Source: an uncultured Veillonella sp.
Lineage (GTDB): Bacteria > Bacillota > Negativicutes > Veillonellales > Veillonellaceae
Assembly: GCA_900544365.1 (NCBI GenBank)
Contig: UQVF01000008.1
Location: 1 to 48,292 of the forward strand
Length of the DNA: 48,292 bases
Reading direction: 5' to 3'
Position 1 is the stretch's first letter, and every line of letters begins with the position of its first letter. Below, in pieces: positions 25,614 through 34,710 of this stretch. The notes under the pieces are model-generated. The model was not told the origin of the DNA and made no database searches. It saw only the letters and a program-made list of their open reading frames with translations. A program made the translations under genes and the position numbers.

Positions 25614-26090
25614 ATGGCAGTTTTAGAAGTAATGAAAACAGGTCATCCTGTATTAAAACAAATTGCAGAACCAGTAGAGTTTGTAAATAAAAAGATTCGT
25701 CAATTATTAGATGATATGGCGGAAACGATGTATAAAACAGATGGTGTAGGTTTAGCGGCACCACAAGTTAATGTATCTAAACGGATTATTGTATTAGATG
25801 ATGGTAATGGGCTCATCGAAGTGATTAACCCAGAAATCGTGAAAAAAGAAGGCTCTCAAGTAGGGTTAGAAGGTTGTTTGAGCGTACCTGAACTATTTGG
25901 CGATGTAGAGCGGTACGATAAAATTGAAGTACATGGTATCAATCGAAATAATAAAAAGATTAAAATTAAAGCAGAAGGATTTTTGGCGCGTATTTTTCAA
26001 CATGAAATTGACCATTTGAATGGCATTTTATTTGTGGAAAAGTTAGTGAATCCCAATGAGATTTTTATCCATAAAAAGGAACAACAATAA
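25614..26090 (+). CDS. def: Peptide deformylase
   Basis: Removes the formyl group from the N-terminal methionine of new proteins. All three metal-site motifs are present: GVGLAAPQV (44-52), EGCLSVP (86-92, Cys88 as metal ligand) and HEIDH (130-134). The length of 158 residues is typical of type 1 enzymes. The stop overlaps the fmt start by one base (TAATG), coupling the deformylase to the transformylase that creates its substrate. Confidence 0.97.
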   Translation: MAVLEVMKTGHPVLKQIAEPVEFVNKKIRQLLDDMAETMYKTDGVGLAAPQVNVSKRIIVLDDGNGLIEVINPEIVKKEGSQVGLEGCLSVPELFGDVERYDKIEVHGINRNNKKIKIKAEGFLARIFQHEIDHLNGILFVEKLVNPNEIFIHKKEQQ

Positions 26091-27067
26091 TGAATCCATT
26101 ACGTATAGTGTTTATGGGAACTCCAGATATAGCAGTTCCAACCTTACAGGCATTAATCGATAGTTCCCATTCCGTAGTAGGTGTTTTTTGCCAACCAGAT
26201 AAGCCGAAAGGACGTGGTAATAAATTGCAAATGCCACCGACAAAAGAATTGGCGTTACAGTATGACATTCCTGTATACCAACCGAAATCTTTGCGCAATG
26301 AGGAAGCAGAGGAATTGTTGCAAACTTTGGCTCCTGATATTGTCGTAGTTATTGCCTATGGTAAAATTTTACCTCCGTGGCTCATTCATCAACCTCCATT
26401 GGGGTGCATTAATTTACATGCCTCTTTATTACCAAAGTTTAGAGGTGCAGCACCAATACAATATGCGATTCTTCATGAAGAATCAGAAACTGGTATGACG
26501 ATTATGCATATGGATGAAGGCTTAGATACAGGTGATATTTTGCTAATGGAACGCATTCCAGTGACAGAAGATGATACATCTGGTACCATTTTTACCGCCT
26601 TAGCACAATTAGGGGCACAAATGATTGTACCAGCCGTAGATGCTTTACAAGCAGGTACATTAACTAGAATCACTCAAAATCATGAAGAAGCTATTGAAAC
26701 AGGAAAAATTACGAAAGAGATGGGGTATCTTCATTTTACAGAACCAGCACATACGTTGGCTGCGAAAATTAGAGCTTTCAATCCAAGCCCTGGCTGCTAT
26801 ACATTCTTAGATGGAAAACGGGTTAAGTTCTGGCATGCGAAAGTGGACCCTACCTCTAAATATGCTCCCGAGCATTTACAAGGAGCTTGTGGTTATCCTA
26901 AAGAAGGTACAATAGTGAATGTAGATAAAGAATCTTTCAGTATTTTTACCGGTCATGGAGTCTTACGTATCACTGAAGTGCAGCCAGATAATAAAAAACG
27001 AATGAATGCCGGTGATTTTGCTCGTGGGCATCAGTTAGCAGTAGGAGCTTGCTTTGGCGATGAATAA
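26090..27067 (+). CDS. fmt: Methionyl-tRNA formyltransferase
   Basis: Formylates initiator Met-tRNA with 10-formyltetrahydrofolate. The 325-residue protein has the N-terminal MGTPDIAVPTLQALI, the substrate loop CQPDKPKGRG, the folate-site motif HASLLPKFRGAAPIQ, and MDEGLDTGDILL. A C-terminal tRNA-binding domain begins at about residue 210. It overlaps the next gene by 8 bases. Confidence 0.97.
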   Translation: MNPLRIVFMGTPDIAVPTLQALIDSSHSVVGVFCQPDKPKGRGNKLQMPPTKELALQYDIPVYQPKSLRNEEAEELLQTLAPDIVVVIAYGKILPPWLIHQPPLGCINLHASLLPKFRGAAPIQYAILHEESETGMTIMHMDEGLDTGDILLMERIPVTEDDTSGTIFTALAQLGAQMIVPAVDALQAGTLTRITQNHEEAIETGKITKEMGYLHFTEPAHTLAAKIRAFNPSPGCYTFLDGKRVKFWHAKVDPTSKYAPEHLQGACGYPKEGTIVNVDKESFSIFTGHGVLRITEVQPDNKKRMNAGDFARGHQLAVGACFGDE

Positions 27068-27830
27068 ATCCTATCGTCTGTATTTAACGGTGACGGCTGT
27101 GGCTATGCTATTGATATCAATAGCATGGGGTTGGATTGTGTGGATGATGCATCCAAGTTTATCTCAATGGGGACCTATTGCAGGGCTTATCGGAGAGAGT
27201 GCACTACTGCTACCCATATTGATAGGGTGGTCCATGTGGATATATATGGCATTAGTTACAATGTACCCTATACAGCATCCGATTCTACTGCGACTGTCTA
27301 ATCGTGGGTTATATCTTTTATTTCCTTTGGTGACGGTCTTAGCTAGATGTTTTGGATATACCAAGGATGAAGTGAGTCAATCCTTAATTGCGTTAATCAA
27401 TCATCTTGTGAGCACTCAAGCATATCGCGTGGAACCAGAACGATTATTATTACTTACACCGCATTGCATACAACTATCTAGCTGTGTACATAAAGTGACT
27501 ACAGATGTGTATAATTGTAAGCGTTGTGGCGGATGCCAAGTAGGAACCTTGCTAGATATTGCAGATACTTATGGCTGCCATTTTATAGTAGTTACAGGTG
27601 GCACATTAGCACGTTTAAAAATCAAAGAAATTCGTCCTCAAGCCATTGTAGCGATTGCCTGTGAAAGAGACTTAGTCAGTGGTATGGCAGATGTGTTTCC
27701 CATTCCCGTGATTGGTGTCTTAAATGAACGACCTTGTGGTCCTTGTTGTAATACGAGAGTCAATACAGAAGACATTCAACTTGTCATAGAAAGGTTACTG
27801 TATGGAAACGAAACAAAAGAAAGAACATAA
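27060..27830 (+). CDS. DUF116 family membrane protein
   Basis: Matches the DUF116 family of unknown function, often found beside fmt in Firmicutes. The 256-residue product has two N-terminal membrane helices (LYLTVTAVAMLLISIAWGW; SALLLPILIGWSMWIYMALV). A cytoplasmic domain follows, with a cluster of cysteines (CIQLSSC, NCKRCGGC) and a C-terminal CGPCCNTRV, which suggests that it binds a metal or an iron-sulfur cluster. Start at ATG 27060 (a TTG at 27054 in the same frame is less likely). It overlaps both neighbours, by 8 bases with fmt and 29 with rsmB, so it is firmly part of the operon. I cannot assign a reaction. Confidence 0.82.
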   Translation: MNKSYRLYLTVTAVAMLLISIAWGWIVWMMHPSLSQWGPIAGLIGESALLLPILIGWSMWIYMALVTMYPIQHPILLRLSNRGLYLLFPLVTVLARCFGYTKDEVSQSLIALINHLVSTQAYRVEPERLLLLTPHCIQLSSCVHKVTTDVYNCKRCGGCQVGTLLDIADTYGCHFIVVTGGTLARLKIKEIRPQAIVAIACERDLVSGMADVFPIPVIGVLNERPCGPCCNTRVNTEDIQLVIERLLYGNETKERT

Positions 27831-29160
27831 AAATATTCGGCGCCTAGCTATGAAAGCCTTGGTAGATATACATAGAGATAAAAAGTATGCCAATATTGTA
27901 TTGCCTCAGTATATGATACAAGAAAGACTAGAAGATTTAGATCGTAGATTCTTTACAGAATTGGTATATGGTGTGGTACGACGTCAAAACTACTTGGATG
28001 CCGTTATCGTTCATTTTACCAAGAAACCAGTTAAAAAATTATCTCCTTTTGTTTTAGAGATTCTCAGACTTGGTGTGTATCAATTACTTTATATGGATAA
28101 GGTACCATCTAGTGCAGCTGTGAATGAAAGTGTAAAACTAGCGAAAAAAGTAGCACCTGGAACAGACCGATTTGTCAATGCAGTACTTCGCAATGTGGAC
28201 AGACAACGTGAAGATATTGGTGTAGATGCTCTAGCGACTTCAGAGGAAGAGCGGATTTCCTATATTTATAATCAACCTCTTTGGCTAGTCCGTTTATGGA
28301 AAGACCAACGAGGAATAGAAGAAACGATGGATCTCTGTGAATGGTTTAATGAAACACCTCTGTTGACGGCACGAGTGAATACATTACGAATCAGTCGTCA
28401 AGATTTATTAGAAGAGCTTTCACAGGCAAACTGGGTAGTAGAGCCTAGTCATATGATTCCAGACGCGATTATCATCAAATCTCATAAAGGTCAATTGCAG
28501 GAAGCAAAATGGGTGCAAGAGGGATTAATGACATTTATGGACGAAGCATCTATGGCTGTGGCTTACGCAGTACAACCTCAACAACATATGCAGATTTTAG
28601 ATACCTGTGCAGCACCAGGAGGTAAAACTTTGCATATGGCAACCCTTATGGGCAATACAGGAACCATCGTAGCTATGGATATTCATGATCATAAGGTAGA
28701 ACTGTTGCAGGCAAATGCAAAACGTATGGGTATGTCTAATGTACAGACTCAACAAGGTGATGCTACAGTCAAAAAGGCACAATGGAAAGATTCTTTTGAT
28801 GCCGTACTAGTAGATGCACCATGTTCAGGCCTAGGAATTTTACAGAAGAAACTAGATATGCGTTGGCGAAAAGAGGAATCCCAATTACGAGAATTGCCAA
28901 AGTTGCAGCAACAAATATTACAAAATGCTAGTTCCTATGTAAAAGTAGGAGGACACTTAGTATATTCTACATGTACTATAAATACTTTGGAAAATGAAGG
29001 GGTTGTGGAAAGATTTTTAGAAGAAAACCCTAATTTCGTCTTAGAAGATGTGGCTCCACTGTTGCCGTTTGCAGCAGAAGGCCCTATGGTGACGTTATTG
29101 CCACACGTATATGATATGGACGGATTTTTTATAGCCCGTTTACGTAAGGAGAGAGCATGA
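27802..29160 (+). CDS. rsmB: 16S rRNA (cytosine-C5)-methyltransferase RsmB
   Basis: Methylates C967 (E. coli numbering) of 16S rRNA. The 452-residue protein has an N-terminal NusB-like RNA-binding domain (about residues 10-140, with RRFFTELVYGVVRRQNYLD). The catalytic domain contains the SAM-binding DTCAAPGGKTLHMA, the VDAPCSGLG motif with one catalytic cysteine and STCTINTLENE with the other. The overlap of 29 bases with the previous gene is unusual but leaves the N-terminus family-like. It overlaps rlmN by 4 bases. Confidence 0.95.
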   Translation: METKQKKEHKNIRRLAMKALVDIHRDKKYANIVLPQYMIQERLEDLDRRFFTELVYGVVRRQNYLDAVIVHFTKKPVKKLSPFVLEILRLGVYQLLYMDKVPSSAAVNESVKLAKKVAPGTDRFVNAVLRNVDRQREDIGVDALATSEEERISYIYNQPLWLVRLWKDQRGIEETMDLCEWFNETPLLTARVNTLRISRQDLLEELSQANWVVEPSHMIPDAIIIKSHKGQLQEAKWVQEGLMTFMDEASMAVAYAVQPQQHMQILDTCAAPGGKTLHMATLMGNTGTIVAMDIHDHKVELLQANAKRMGMSNVQTQQGDATVKKAQWKDSFDAVLVDAPCSGLGILQKKLDMRWRKEESQLRELPKLQQQILQNASSYVKVGGHLVYSTCTINTLENEGVVERFLEENPNFVLEDVAPLLPFAAEGPMVTLLPHVYDMDGFFIARLRKERA

Positions 29161-30206
29161 TAGAATTAATTGGACTTTCATTGCCAGCTTTAAGTAAAGT
29201 TGTGACAGATGGAGGGTTTCCAAAATTTAGAGCGAAACAGATTATGGATTATATCTATCAACGTCACGTATTCTCTATGGAAGATATGTTACAGCTTCCA
29301 CAGACAATGCGTGAATGGCTCGGCACCCACTGTACGATTACATTGCCTACAGTGGTACGAGAATCTACTAGTTCAGATGGAAATACAAAAAAATTATTGC
29401 TCAGATTTTCTGATGGTCATCAAGTAGAAACGGTACTGATGAAGCAACACTATGGCAACTCTGTGTGTTTATCTTCCCAAGTGGGATGTGCGATGGGATG
29501 TATTTTTTGTGCATCTACCACGGAAGGTTTATTCCGTAATCTAACAGTAGCTGAAATTGTAGGGCAGTTATTACTATTTGAAAGTATCATTAAAGAAGAA
29601 GTGCACTCTATCGTTGTCATGGGATCAGGAGAGCCATTGCAAAACTTTGATCATACCATGGAAGCATTGCAATTTATTCATGAAAAAGAAAGTTTTAATA
29701 TAGGCTACCGTCGCATGACGGTGTCCACTTGTGGATTAGTACCAAATATTTATCGTTTTGCAGAACTGGGCTTGCCTATCACATTGGCATTATCCTTGCA
29801 TGCTACGACAGATGAAAGTCGAAAGAAAATTATGCCTATAGGCGCCACCTATGCGTTACAAGATGTGCTAGATGCTGTGGCGGAGTATTATCGACGGACG
29901 GATCGCCGTGTCACTTTTGAATATATTTTGATTAAAGATGTGAATGCCTCTGAAAAGGAAGCTCATGAACTAGGTGCGATTGCAAAAGAGTTTCCTCATT
30001 GTAATGTCAACTTAATTCCTGTCAATGGAAATGAGCATATTAATTTATATAAACCGTCATTAAAATCTATGCAAGAATTTAAGTCCATTGTCGAATCCTA
30101 CGGCGTGTCTGTGACGATTCGTAAAGAAATGGGTGATGAAATTCAAGCAGCTTGTGGACAGTTGAAAGTACAACATCAACAATCTTTGAAAGAAGGGATG
30201 TTATGA
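29157..30206 (+). CDS. rlmN: Dual-specificity 23S rRNA/tRNA (adenine-C2)-methyltransferase RlmN
   Basis: Radical-SAM enzyme that methylates A2503 of 23S rRNA and A37 of some tRNAs. The 349-residue protein has the CX3CX2C cluster Cys111-Cys115-Cys118 (CAMGCIFC), the GSGEPL motif, and the second catalytic cysteine near the C-terminus (Cys333, QAACGQL). The conserved start GFPKFRAKQIMDYIY is present. It overlaps both rsmB and the phosphatase gene by 4 bases. Confidence 0.96.
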   Translation: MIELIGLSLPALSKVVTDGGFPKFRAKQIMDYIYQRHVFSMEDMLQLPQTMREWLGTHCTITLPTVVRESTSSDGNTKKLLLRFSDGHQVETVLMKQHYGNSVCLSSQVGCAMGCIFCASTTEGLFRNLTVAEIVGQLLLFESIIKEEVHSIVVMGSGEPLQNFDHTMEALQFIHEKESFNIGYRRMTVSTCGLVPNIYRFAELGLPITLALSLHATTDESRKKIMPIGATYALQDVLDAVAEYYRRTDRRVTFEYILIKDVNASEKEAHELGAIAKEFPHCNVNLIPVNGNEHINLYKPSLKSMQEFKSIVESYGVSVTIRKEMGDEIQAACGQLKVQHQQSLKEGML

Positions 30207-30901
30207 TTAGTTTAGGAATTAGTAAAACTGGATTGGTTCGCCAACGTAATGAAGATCGTTTTTATGCCCAAGGACCACTACTCATTGTAGCAGATGGGAT
30301 GGGTGGCTATACCGGTGGAGAATATGCTAGTACCATGGTAGTCGATACCATTGTAGAAGTAGTCGATAAGGCTACTGAAATATCCACTGAAGTATTAGAG
30401 AATGCCATTCTAAAAGCAAATCGCATGGTCTATGAAAAGAGCCAATCCTACAAAGAGCTAGAAGGTATGGGGACCACAGCGGTTGTTGCATACGTACAAG
30501 AAGATACCCTGTATTGGGCTCATGTAGGAGATAGCCGCTTGTATCTGTATGGACAAGAAGGCTTACATCGGATGACAAAAGATCATTCTATGGTGCAGCA
30601 ATTAGTGGAAGCAGGAACAATTACTGAAGATGAAGTTATTCATCATCCGAAACGAAATATGTTGACTCGAGCCATCGGAGTGTATGAAACTGTAGAAGTA
30701 GATACAGGCGTAGTTGAAGTGCATCAGAATGACCGTATCCTATTATGTAGTGACGGTTTATCTGGTTATATTGAAGAATCTAAGATTGAACAAGTACTTT
30801 CAGAAGAAAATAATGAAAGTAGAGCTTTGGAAGATTTAGTGCACCTTGTGTATGATGCGGGAGCACGAGATAATGTAACAATCGTACTTGGACGTATATA
30901 A
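30203..30901 (+). CDS. stp: PP2C-family Ser/Thr protein phosphatase
   Basis: Metal-dependent phosphatase (Stp/PrpC type) that reverses phosphorylation by the neighbouring PASTA kinase. The 232-residue protein has the PP2C motifs RNEDRF, VADGMGGYTGGEYAS with a metal-binding Asp31, HVGDSRLYL, LLCSDGLSGY, and the C-terminal ARDNVTIVL. The start at 30203 overlaps the rlmN stop (ATGA); the longer frame from 30152 lies inside rlmN and is rejected. The kinase gene follows after 11 bases. Confidence 0.95.
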   Translation: MISLGISKTGLVRQRNEDRFYAQGPLLIVADGMGGYTGGEYASTMVVDTIVEVVDKATEISTEVLENAILKANRMVYEKSQSYKELEGMGTTAVVAYVQEDTLYWAHVGDSRLYLYGQEGLHRMTKDHSMVQQLVEAGTITEDEVIHHPKRNMLTRAIGVYETVEVDTGVVEVHQNDRILLCSDGLSGYIEESKIEQVLSEENNESRALEDLVHLVYDAGARDNVTIVLGRI

Positions 30902-30912
30902 AGAGGTGACTT

Positions 30913-32814
30913 ATGGATAGACATACATTAGTAGGATTGGTCTTTGACAATCGCTATGAGGTACAACAGAAGATAGGCGTTGGTGGTATGGCCGATGTAT
31001 ATCGTGGGAAAGATACACTATTGGGACGACCTGTGGCTATTAAAATTCTGCATCAAAATTTTGGTAGTGATCAAGACTTTGTAGCTCGCTTTAAACGTGA
31101 AGCGCAAGCAGCAGGGAAACTAAATCATCCGAATGTAGTGAGCATGTACGATGTTGGATTTGATCAAGGCTTTCATTATATTATTATGGAATATGTATCT
31201 GGATGTACGTTGAAAGAATATATTCAGCATCATGGTGATCAGATGACAGTGCAAGAAGCGGTAAAAATTACAGTAGCTATTGCAGAGGGGCTAGAGCACG
31301 CTCACATGATGGGTATTGTCCACTGTGATGTAAAGCCTCATAATATATTGATTACTGACTCTGGTCGTGTGAAAGTAACGGATTTTGGTATTGCCAGAGC
31401 CATTAACTCTGCTACCACTATGATGTACACCAATTCTGTGATGGGTTCAGCTCATTATATTTCTCCAGAACAAGCTAGAGGCAAGAGTATCAATGTGAGC
31501 ACAGATATTTATTCATTGGGTGTTGTTCTCTATGAATTATTAACAGGAGAGGTTCCTTTTAGAGGAGAAACACCTGTTAGCGTAGCCTTACAACATGTGA
31601 AAGATCGAGTGATAGCTCCACGAATTAAAAATGCCATGATTCCTCCTCAGTTAGAGCAGGTGGTATTGATAGCCTTAGAAAAGGAACCGGGCAAAAGATT
31701 TGGATCCATTTCTGAAATGATTCAAGCCTTGCGGATGTCTTTAGGCTATCGTGGAGGTACATCCGCACGACCAATACAACATGATTTTGCCACACAAGTT
31801 TTACCACCGTTAGAGACAGAAGTACTGGAAGAAGAGGATGAAGCACAAAACGGAATATTGGCTAAATTAGGTAGCTTACCACAAAAATATGTTATCGGTG
31901 GTGCTGTGTTTGCCTTCTTACTAGCCTTTTTATGGGCCTTTTTGAGCTTTGGTAACTTCTGGAGTAACTCTACTGTGGACGTGCCAAATGTGGTAGGTAA
32001 ACAGTTAAGTGTAGCTACAAGATTGTTAGAGGAGCGTCATCTACGTGTATCTAGTTCAGAAGTAACTAATTCGGATGTGCCAGCAGGACAGGTCATTTCA
32101 CAAAGCCCTGAACCAGGGGAATCAGTAAAAGAACAACGTATGGTGCATTTAGTTGTCAGCAAAGGTGCGGGGGATATTACTATACCGGACTTACAAGGTA
32201 TGAGCTTTGACCAAGCTAGAGAAAAATTAAAAGCCTTAGGTTTATCAATTGGCAAGATATCTTATGAAAGTGATACTAGTAAAGATGATGGAGTTGTGAT
32301 TAGTCAAGGCTTACAAGCTGGTGGAAAAGCATCTAAAGGGGCGACTGTTGATATTACAATTAATCAAACTAAGTCAACTATGGTAGAAATTCCTAATGTA
32401 GTGGGGATGACCATTAAAGAAGCGAAAGAAGCTTTAGGAAATTTAGGATTAAGTATTAGTAAAATTTCAGGTTCTAATGAAGACTCTGCCGTTGTTACGG
32501 CTGTCAGCCCTGCTCCGGGGTCATCAGTGAAGCGCGATGAAAGTATTACTTTGGTAGGACAGCCAAAAGATGGTAAAAAAGATGGATCTAATGCTAAACA
32601 AGGAGCTACGAAAGGTGTTGTGGATGTAACAGTGCCAAATGGACGTTCTTCACAACATGTGAAATTAGTAGTCCTTGATGATGATGGTGGACATGTTGTG
32701 TATGATGGCACTAATGCGCCAGGAGACCGCATTGTAAAAAGTGTGTCTGGATCGGGTAATGTACGAGTTCAGATTTACTTAAATAATGCATTAGTACAAG
32801 AGCAATCCTTATAG
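30913..32814 (+). CDS. pknB: PASTA-domain Ser/Thr protein kinase (PknB/PrkC type)
   Basis: Membrane kinase that senses cell-wall fragments and signals growth or dormancy. The 633-residue protein has the glycine loop IGVGGMADVY (21-30), ATP-site Lys44, catalytic loop HCDVKPHN (137-144), DFG (157-159), and a TM helix at about 327-348. Three PASTA repeats follow (about 357-422, 424-490, 493-555), each with a P-(N/D)-(V/L)-x-G-M/K start. A beta-rich C-terminal domain of about 65 residues closes it. The catalytic loop has Cys in place of the usual Arg before Asp139, making it a non-RD kinase. The extracytoplasmic part would lie in the periplasm of this diderm. Confidence 0.96.
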   Translation: MDRHTLVGLVFDNRYEVQQKIGVGGMADVYRGKDTLLGRPVAIKILHQNFGSDQDFVARFKREAQAAGKLNHPNVVSMYDVGFDQGFHYIIMEYVSGCTLKEYIQHHGDQMTVQEAVKITVAIAEGLEHAHMMGIVHCDVKPHNILITDSGRVKVTDFGIARAINSATTMMYTNSVMGSAHYISPEQARGKSINVSTDIYSLGVVLYELLTGEVPFRGETPVSVALQHVKDRVIAPRIKNAMIPPQLEQVVLIALEKEPGKRFGSISEMIQALRMSLGYRGGTSARPIQHDFATQVLPPLETEVLEEEDEAQNGILAKLGSLPQKYVIGGAVFAFLLAFLWAFLSFGNFWSNSTVDVPNVVGKQLSVATRLLEERHLRVSSSEVTNSDVPAGQVISQSPEPGESVKEQRMVHLVVSKGAGDITIPDLQGMSFDQAREKLKALGLSIGKISYESDTSKDDGVVISQGLQAGGKASKGATVDITINQTKSTMVEIPNVVGMTIKEAKEALGNLGLSISKISGSNEDSAVVTAVSPAPGSSVKRDESITLVGQPKDGKKDGSNAKQGATKGVVDVTVPNGRSSQHVKLVVLDDDGGHVVYDGTNAPGDRIVKSVSGSGNVRVQIYLNNALVQEQSL

Positions 32815-32822
32815 GAGAAACT

Positions 32823-33683
32823 ATGAAACAAGGTGTTGTAATTAAGAATATGAATGGCTACTTTTATGTGCAAACTCCAAGTGGAGATGTACATGAATGT
32901 AAGGTTCGAGGACGGTTAAAGAAAGAACGGTATTCTCTCTTAGTAGGAGATACGGTCAGCATCACAGACGATGGTTGGATTAACACTATTGAAGGGCGAA
33001 GAAATTCATTGCGTAGACCAGCCATTGCCAATATCGACCAAGTGATTGTGGTAGTAGCAGCACGAGAGCCTGATATTCATCCTTTATTATTGGATCGTTT
33101 ATTAGTGATGATTCATCATAGTAATATCCCTCCAGTACTAGTGATTAATAAATATGATTTGCACACGGAAGATACGGTGAAATTAAAATCAGTATATGAA
33201 AAAATTGGTTATACTGTACTCTGTACGTCGACATATACCGGTGAAGGTATTGAGGAATTACGCCATATATTACATGGTAAAATCAGCGCCTTTGCTGGTC
33301 CTTCTGGGGTGGGTAAAAGTAGTTTGCTCAATGCAGTGGATCCGAACTTTGCCTTTCAAACAGGAGCGGTTAGCGATAAGATTAAACGTGGACGCCATAC
33401 AACGCGCCATGCCTCTTTATACAGTTTAGATGAAAGTTCATTTATCATGGATACACCAGGATTTTCAGCTCTGGATCATACAGGGATGGATGTGGAAGAG
33501 TTAGTGCATACATTTCCCGAGTTTGGTGACCATGATAAAGGATGCAAGTTTAGTCCTTGCTCTCATAGTCATGAACCGATTTGCTCTGTGAAAGATGCCT
33601 TAGCCGGTGGTCAGATTAGTGAACAGAGATACCAGTCCTATTTGACTATAAAATCAGAACTTGAAGATCAAAGGAGACGATAA
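32823..33683 (+). CDS. rsgA: Ribosome small-subunit-dependent GTPase A
   Basis: Circularly permuted GTPase acting in late 30S maturation. The 286-residue protein has an N-terminal OB-fold, then the G motifs in permuted order: NKYD (109-112), P-loop GPSGVGKSS (159-167) and DTPG (210-213). A C-terminal zinc site follows, with Cys241, Cys246, His248 and Cys254. It lies between pknB and rpe as in Bacillus and relatives, where the kinase phosphorylates this GTPase. Confidence 0.96.
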   Translation: MKQGVVIKNMNGYFYVQTPSGDVHECKVRGRLKKERYSLLVGDTVSITDDGWINTIEGRRNSLRRPAIANIDQVIVVVAAREPDIHPLLLDRLLVMIHHSNIPPVLVINKYDLHTEDTVKLKSVYEKIGYTVLCTSTYTGEGIEELRHILHGKISAFAGPSGVGKSSLLNAVDPNFAFQTGAVSDKIKRGRHTTRHASLYSLDESSFIMDTPGFSALDHTGMDVEELVHTFPEFGDHDKGCKFSPCSHSHEPICSVKDALAGGQISEQRYQSYLTIKSELEDQRRR

Positions 33684-33684
33684 A

Positions 33685-34332
33685 ATGATTCAAATTGCCC
33701 CATCTATGTTATCGGCAGATTTTTCTAATTTACGAGAAGACATTCGTACTATTGAAGAAGGTGGTGCGGACTTATTACATATTGATGTGATGGATGGACA
33801 TTTTGTGCCAAACTTAACATTTGGTGCTCCTGTAGTAAAAGCATTGCGCCCGCATACGAAGTTGCCTTTTGATGTACATTTAATGGTAGAAAACCCAGGG
33901 GATTATGTAGAAGAATATGCCAAGATAGGAGTGGAGTATTTTACCTTTCATTGGGAAGCTGTACCGCATGCACATCGTTTGATTCAAGCTATCAAAGCTA
34001 CTGGTATGAAAACTGGTGTTTCTCTAAATCCATCTACGCCAGTATCCTTGTTAGAAGATATTGCAGAAGATCTAGATTTAATTTTAATTATGAGTGTCAA
34101 CCCAGGTTTTGGAGGTCAATCGTTCATTCATAATGCAGTGAAAAAAGTAAAACAAGCTCGAGAATTATTGGACTCCGTAGGCAACACAAAAGCTGTTGTA
34201 GAAGTAGATGGTGGTATTAACTTGGAAACTGCCCCATTAGTGCGTGAAGCAGGGGCTACCCTATTAGTAGCTGGTTCTGCTGTATTTGGTGCAGCAGATC
34301 GTGCAGAGATGATTGCCAAATTACGAGGCTAA
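33685..34332 (+). CDS. rpe: Ribulose-phosphate 3-epimerase
   Basis: Interconverts ribulose-5-phosphate and xylulose-5-phosphate in the pentose phosphate pathway. The 215-residue TIM barrel has IAPSMLSADFSNL, LHIDVMDGHFVPNLTFG (metal-binding His and Asp), HLMVENP, and MSVNPGFGGQSFI. The ATG at 33685, after AAAGGAGA, is chosen over an in-frame ATG at 33661 inside rsgA. acpS starts one base after the stop. Confidence 0.96.
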   Translation: MIQIAPSMLSADFSNLREDIRTIEEGGADLLHIDVMDGHFVPNLTFGAPVVKALRPHTKLPFDVHLMVENPGDYVEEYAKIGVEYFTFHWEAVPHAHRLIQAIKATGMKTGVSLNPSTPVSLLEDIAEDLDLILIMSVNPGFGGQSFIHNAVKKVKQARELLDSVGNTKAVVEVDGGINLETAPLVREAGATLLVAGSAVFGAADRAEMIAKLRG

Positions 34333-34333
34333 T

Positions 34334-34699
34334 ATGATTCGAGTAGGTACAGATATCATAGAAATTCATCGCATGGAACAAGCTATTGGACGAGATAGTT
34401 TTTTGCAGCGAGTATTTACGGACTATGAGCGAAACTATGCATGGGGACGTAACAAACAGGCAGCAGCGTCCTTTGCGGGCATCTTTGCAGCTAAAGAAGC
34501 TTGTGTAAAAGCATTGGGGACAGGGTTTCGCCACGGTTCTTGGCAGGATATTGAGATTACTCACGATGCATGGGGGGCACCAGTCCTTACCTGTACAGGC
34601 TATTTTGGACAACAAATGAAAGCCTTAGGATATGAAACGATGCAGATTTCCATTAGTCATTGTCGTGAATATGCTACGAGTACTGTCATTGTATATTAG
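34334..34699 (+). CDS. acpS: Holo-[acyl-carrier-protein] synthase
   Basis: Transfers the 4'-phosphopantetheine arm of coenzyme A to acyl carrier protein. The 121-residue protein has the metal-binding Asp7 in VGTDIIEIHRM and Glu55 in FAAKEACVKALGTG. Only one ATG (34334) fits the family start; there is a one-base gap to rpe. nnr follows 11 bases later, the usual acpS-nnr pairing. Confidence 0.95.
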   Translation: MIRVGTDIIEIHRMEQAIGRDSFLQRVFTDYERNYAWGRNKQAAASFAGIFAAKEACVKALGTGFRHGSWQDIEITHDAWGAPVLTCTGYFGQQMKALGYETMQISISHCREYATSTVIVY

Positions 34700-34710
34700 A
34701 GGATAGAACT

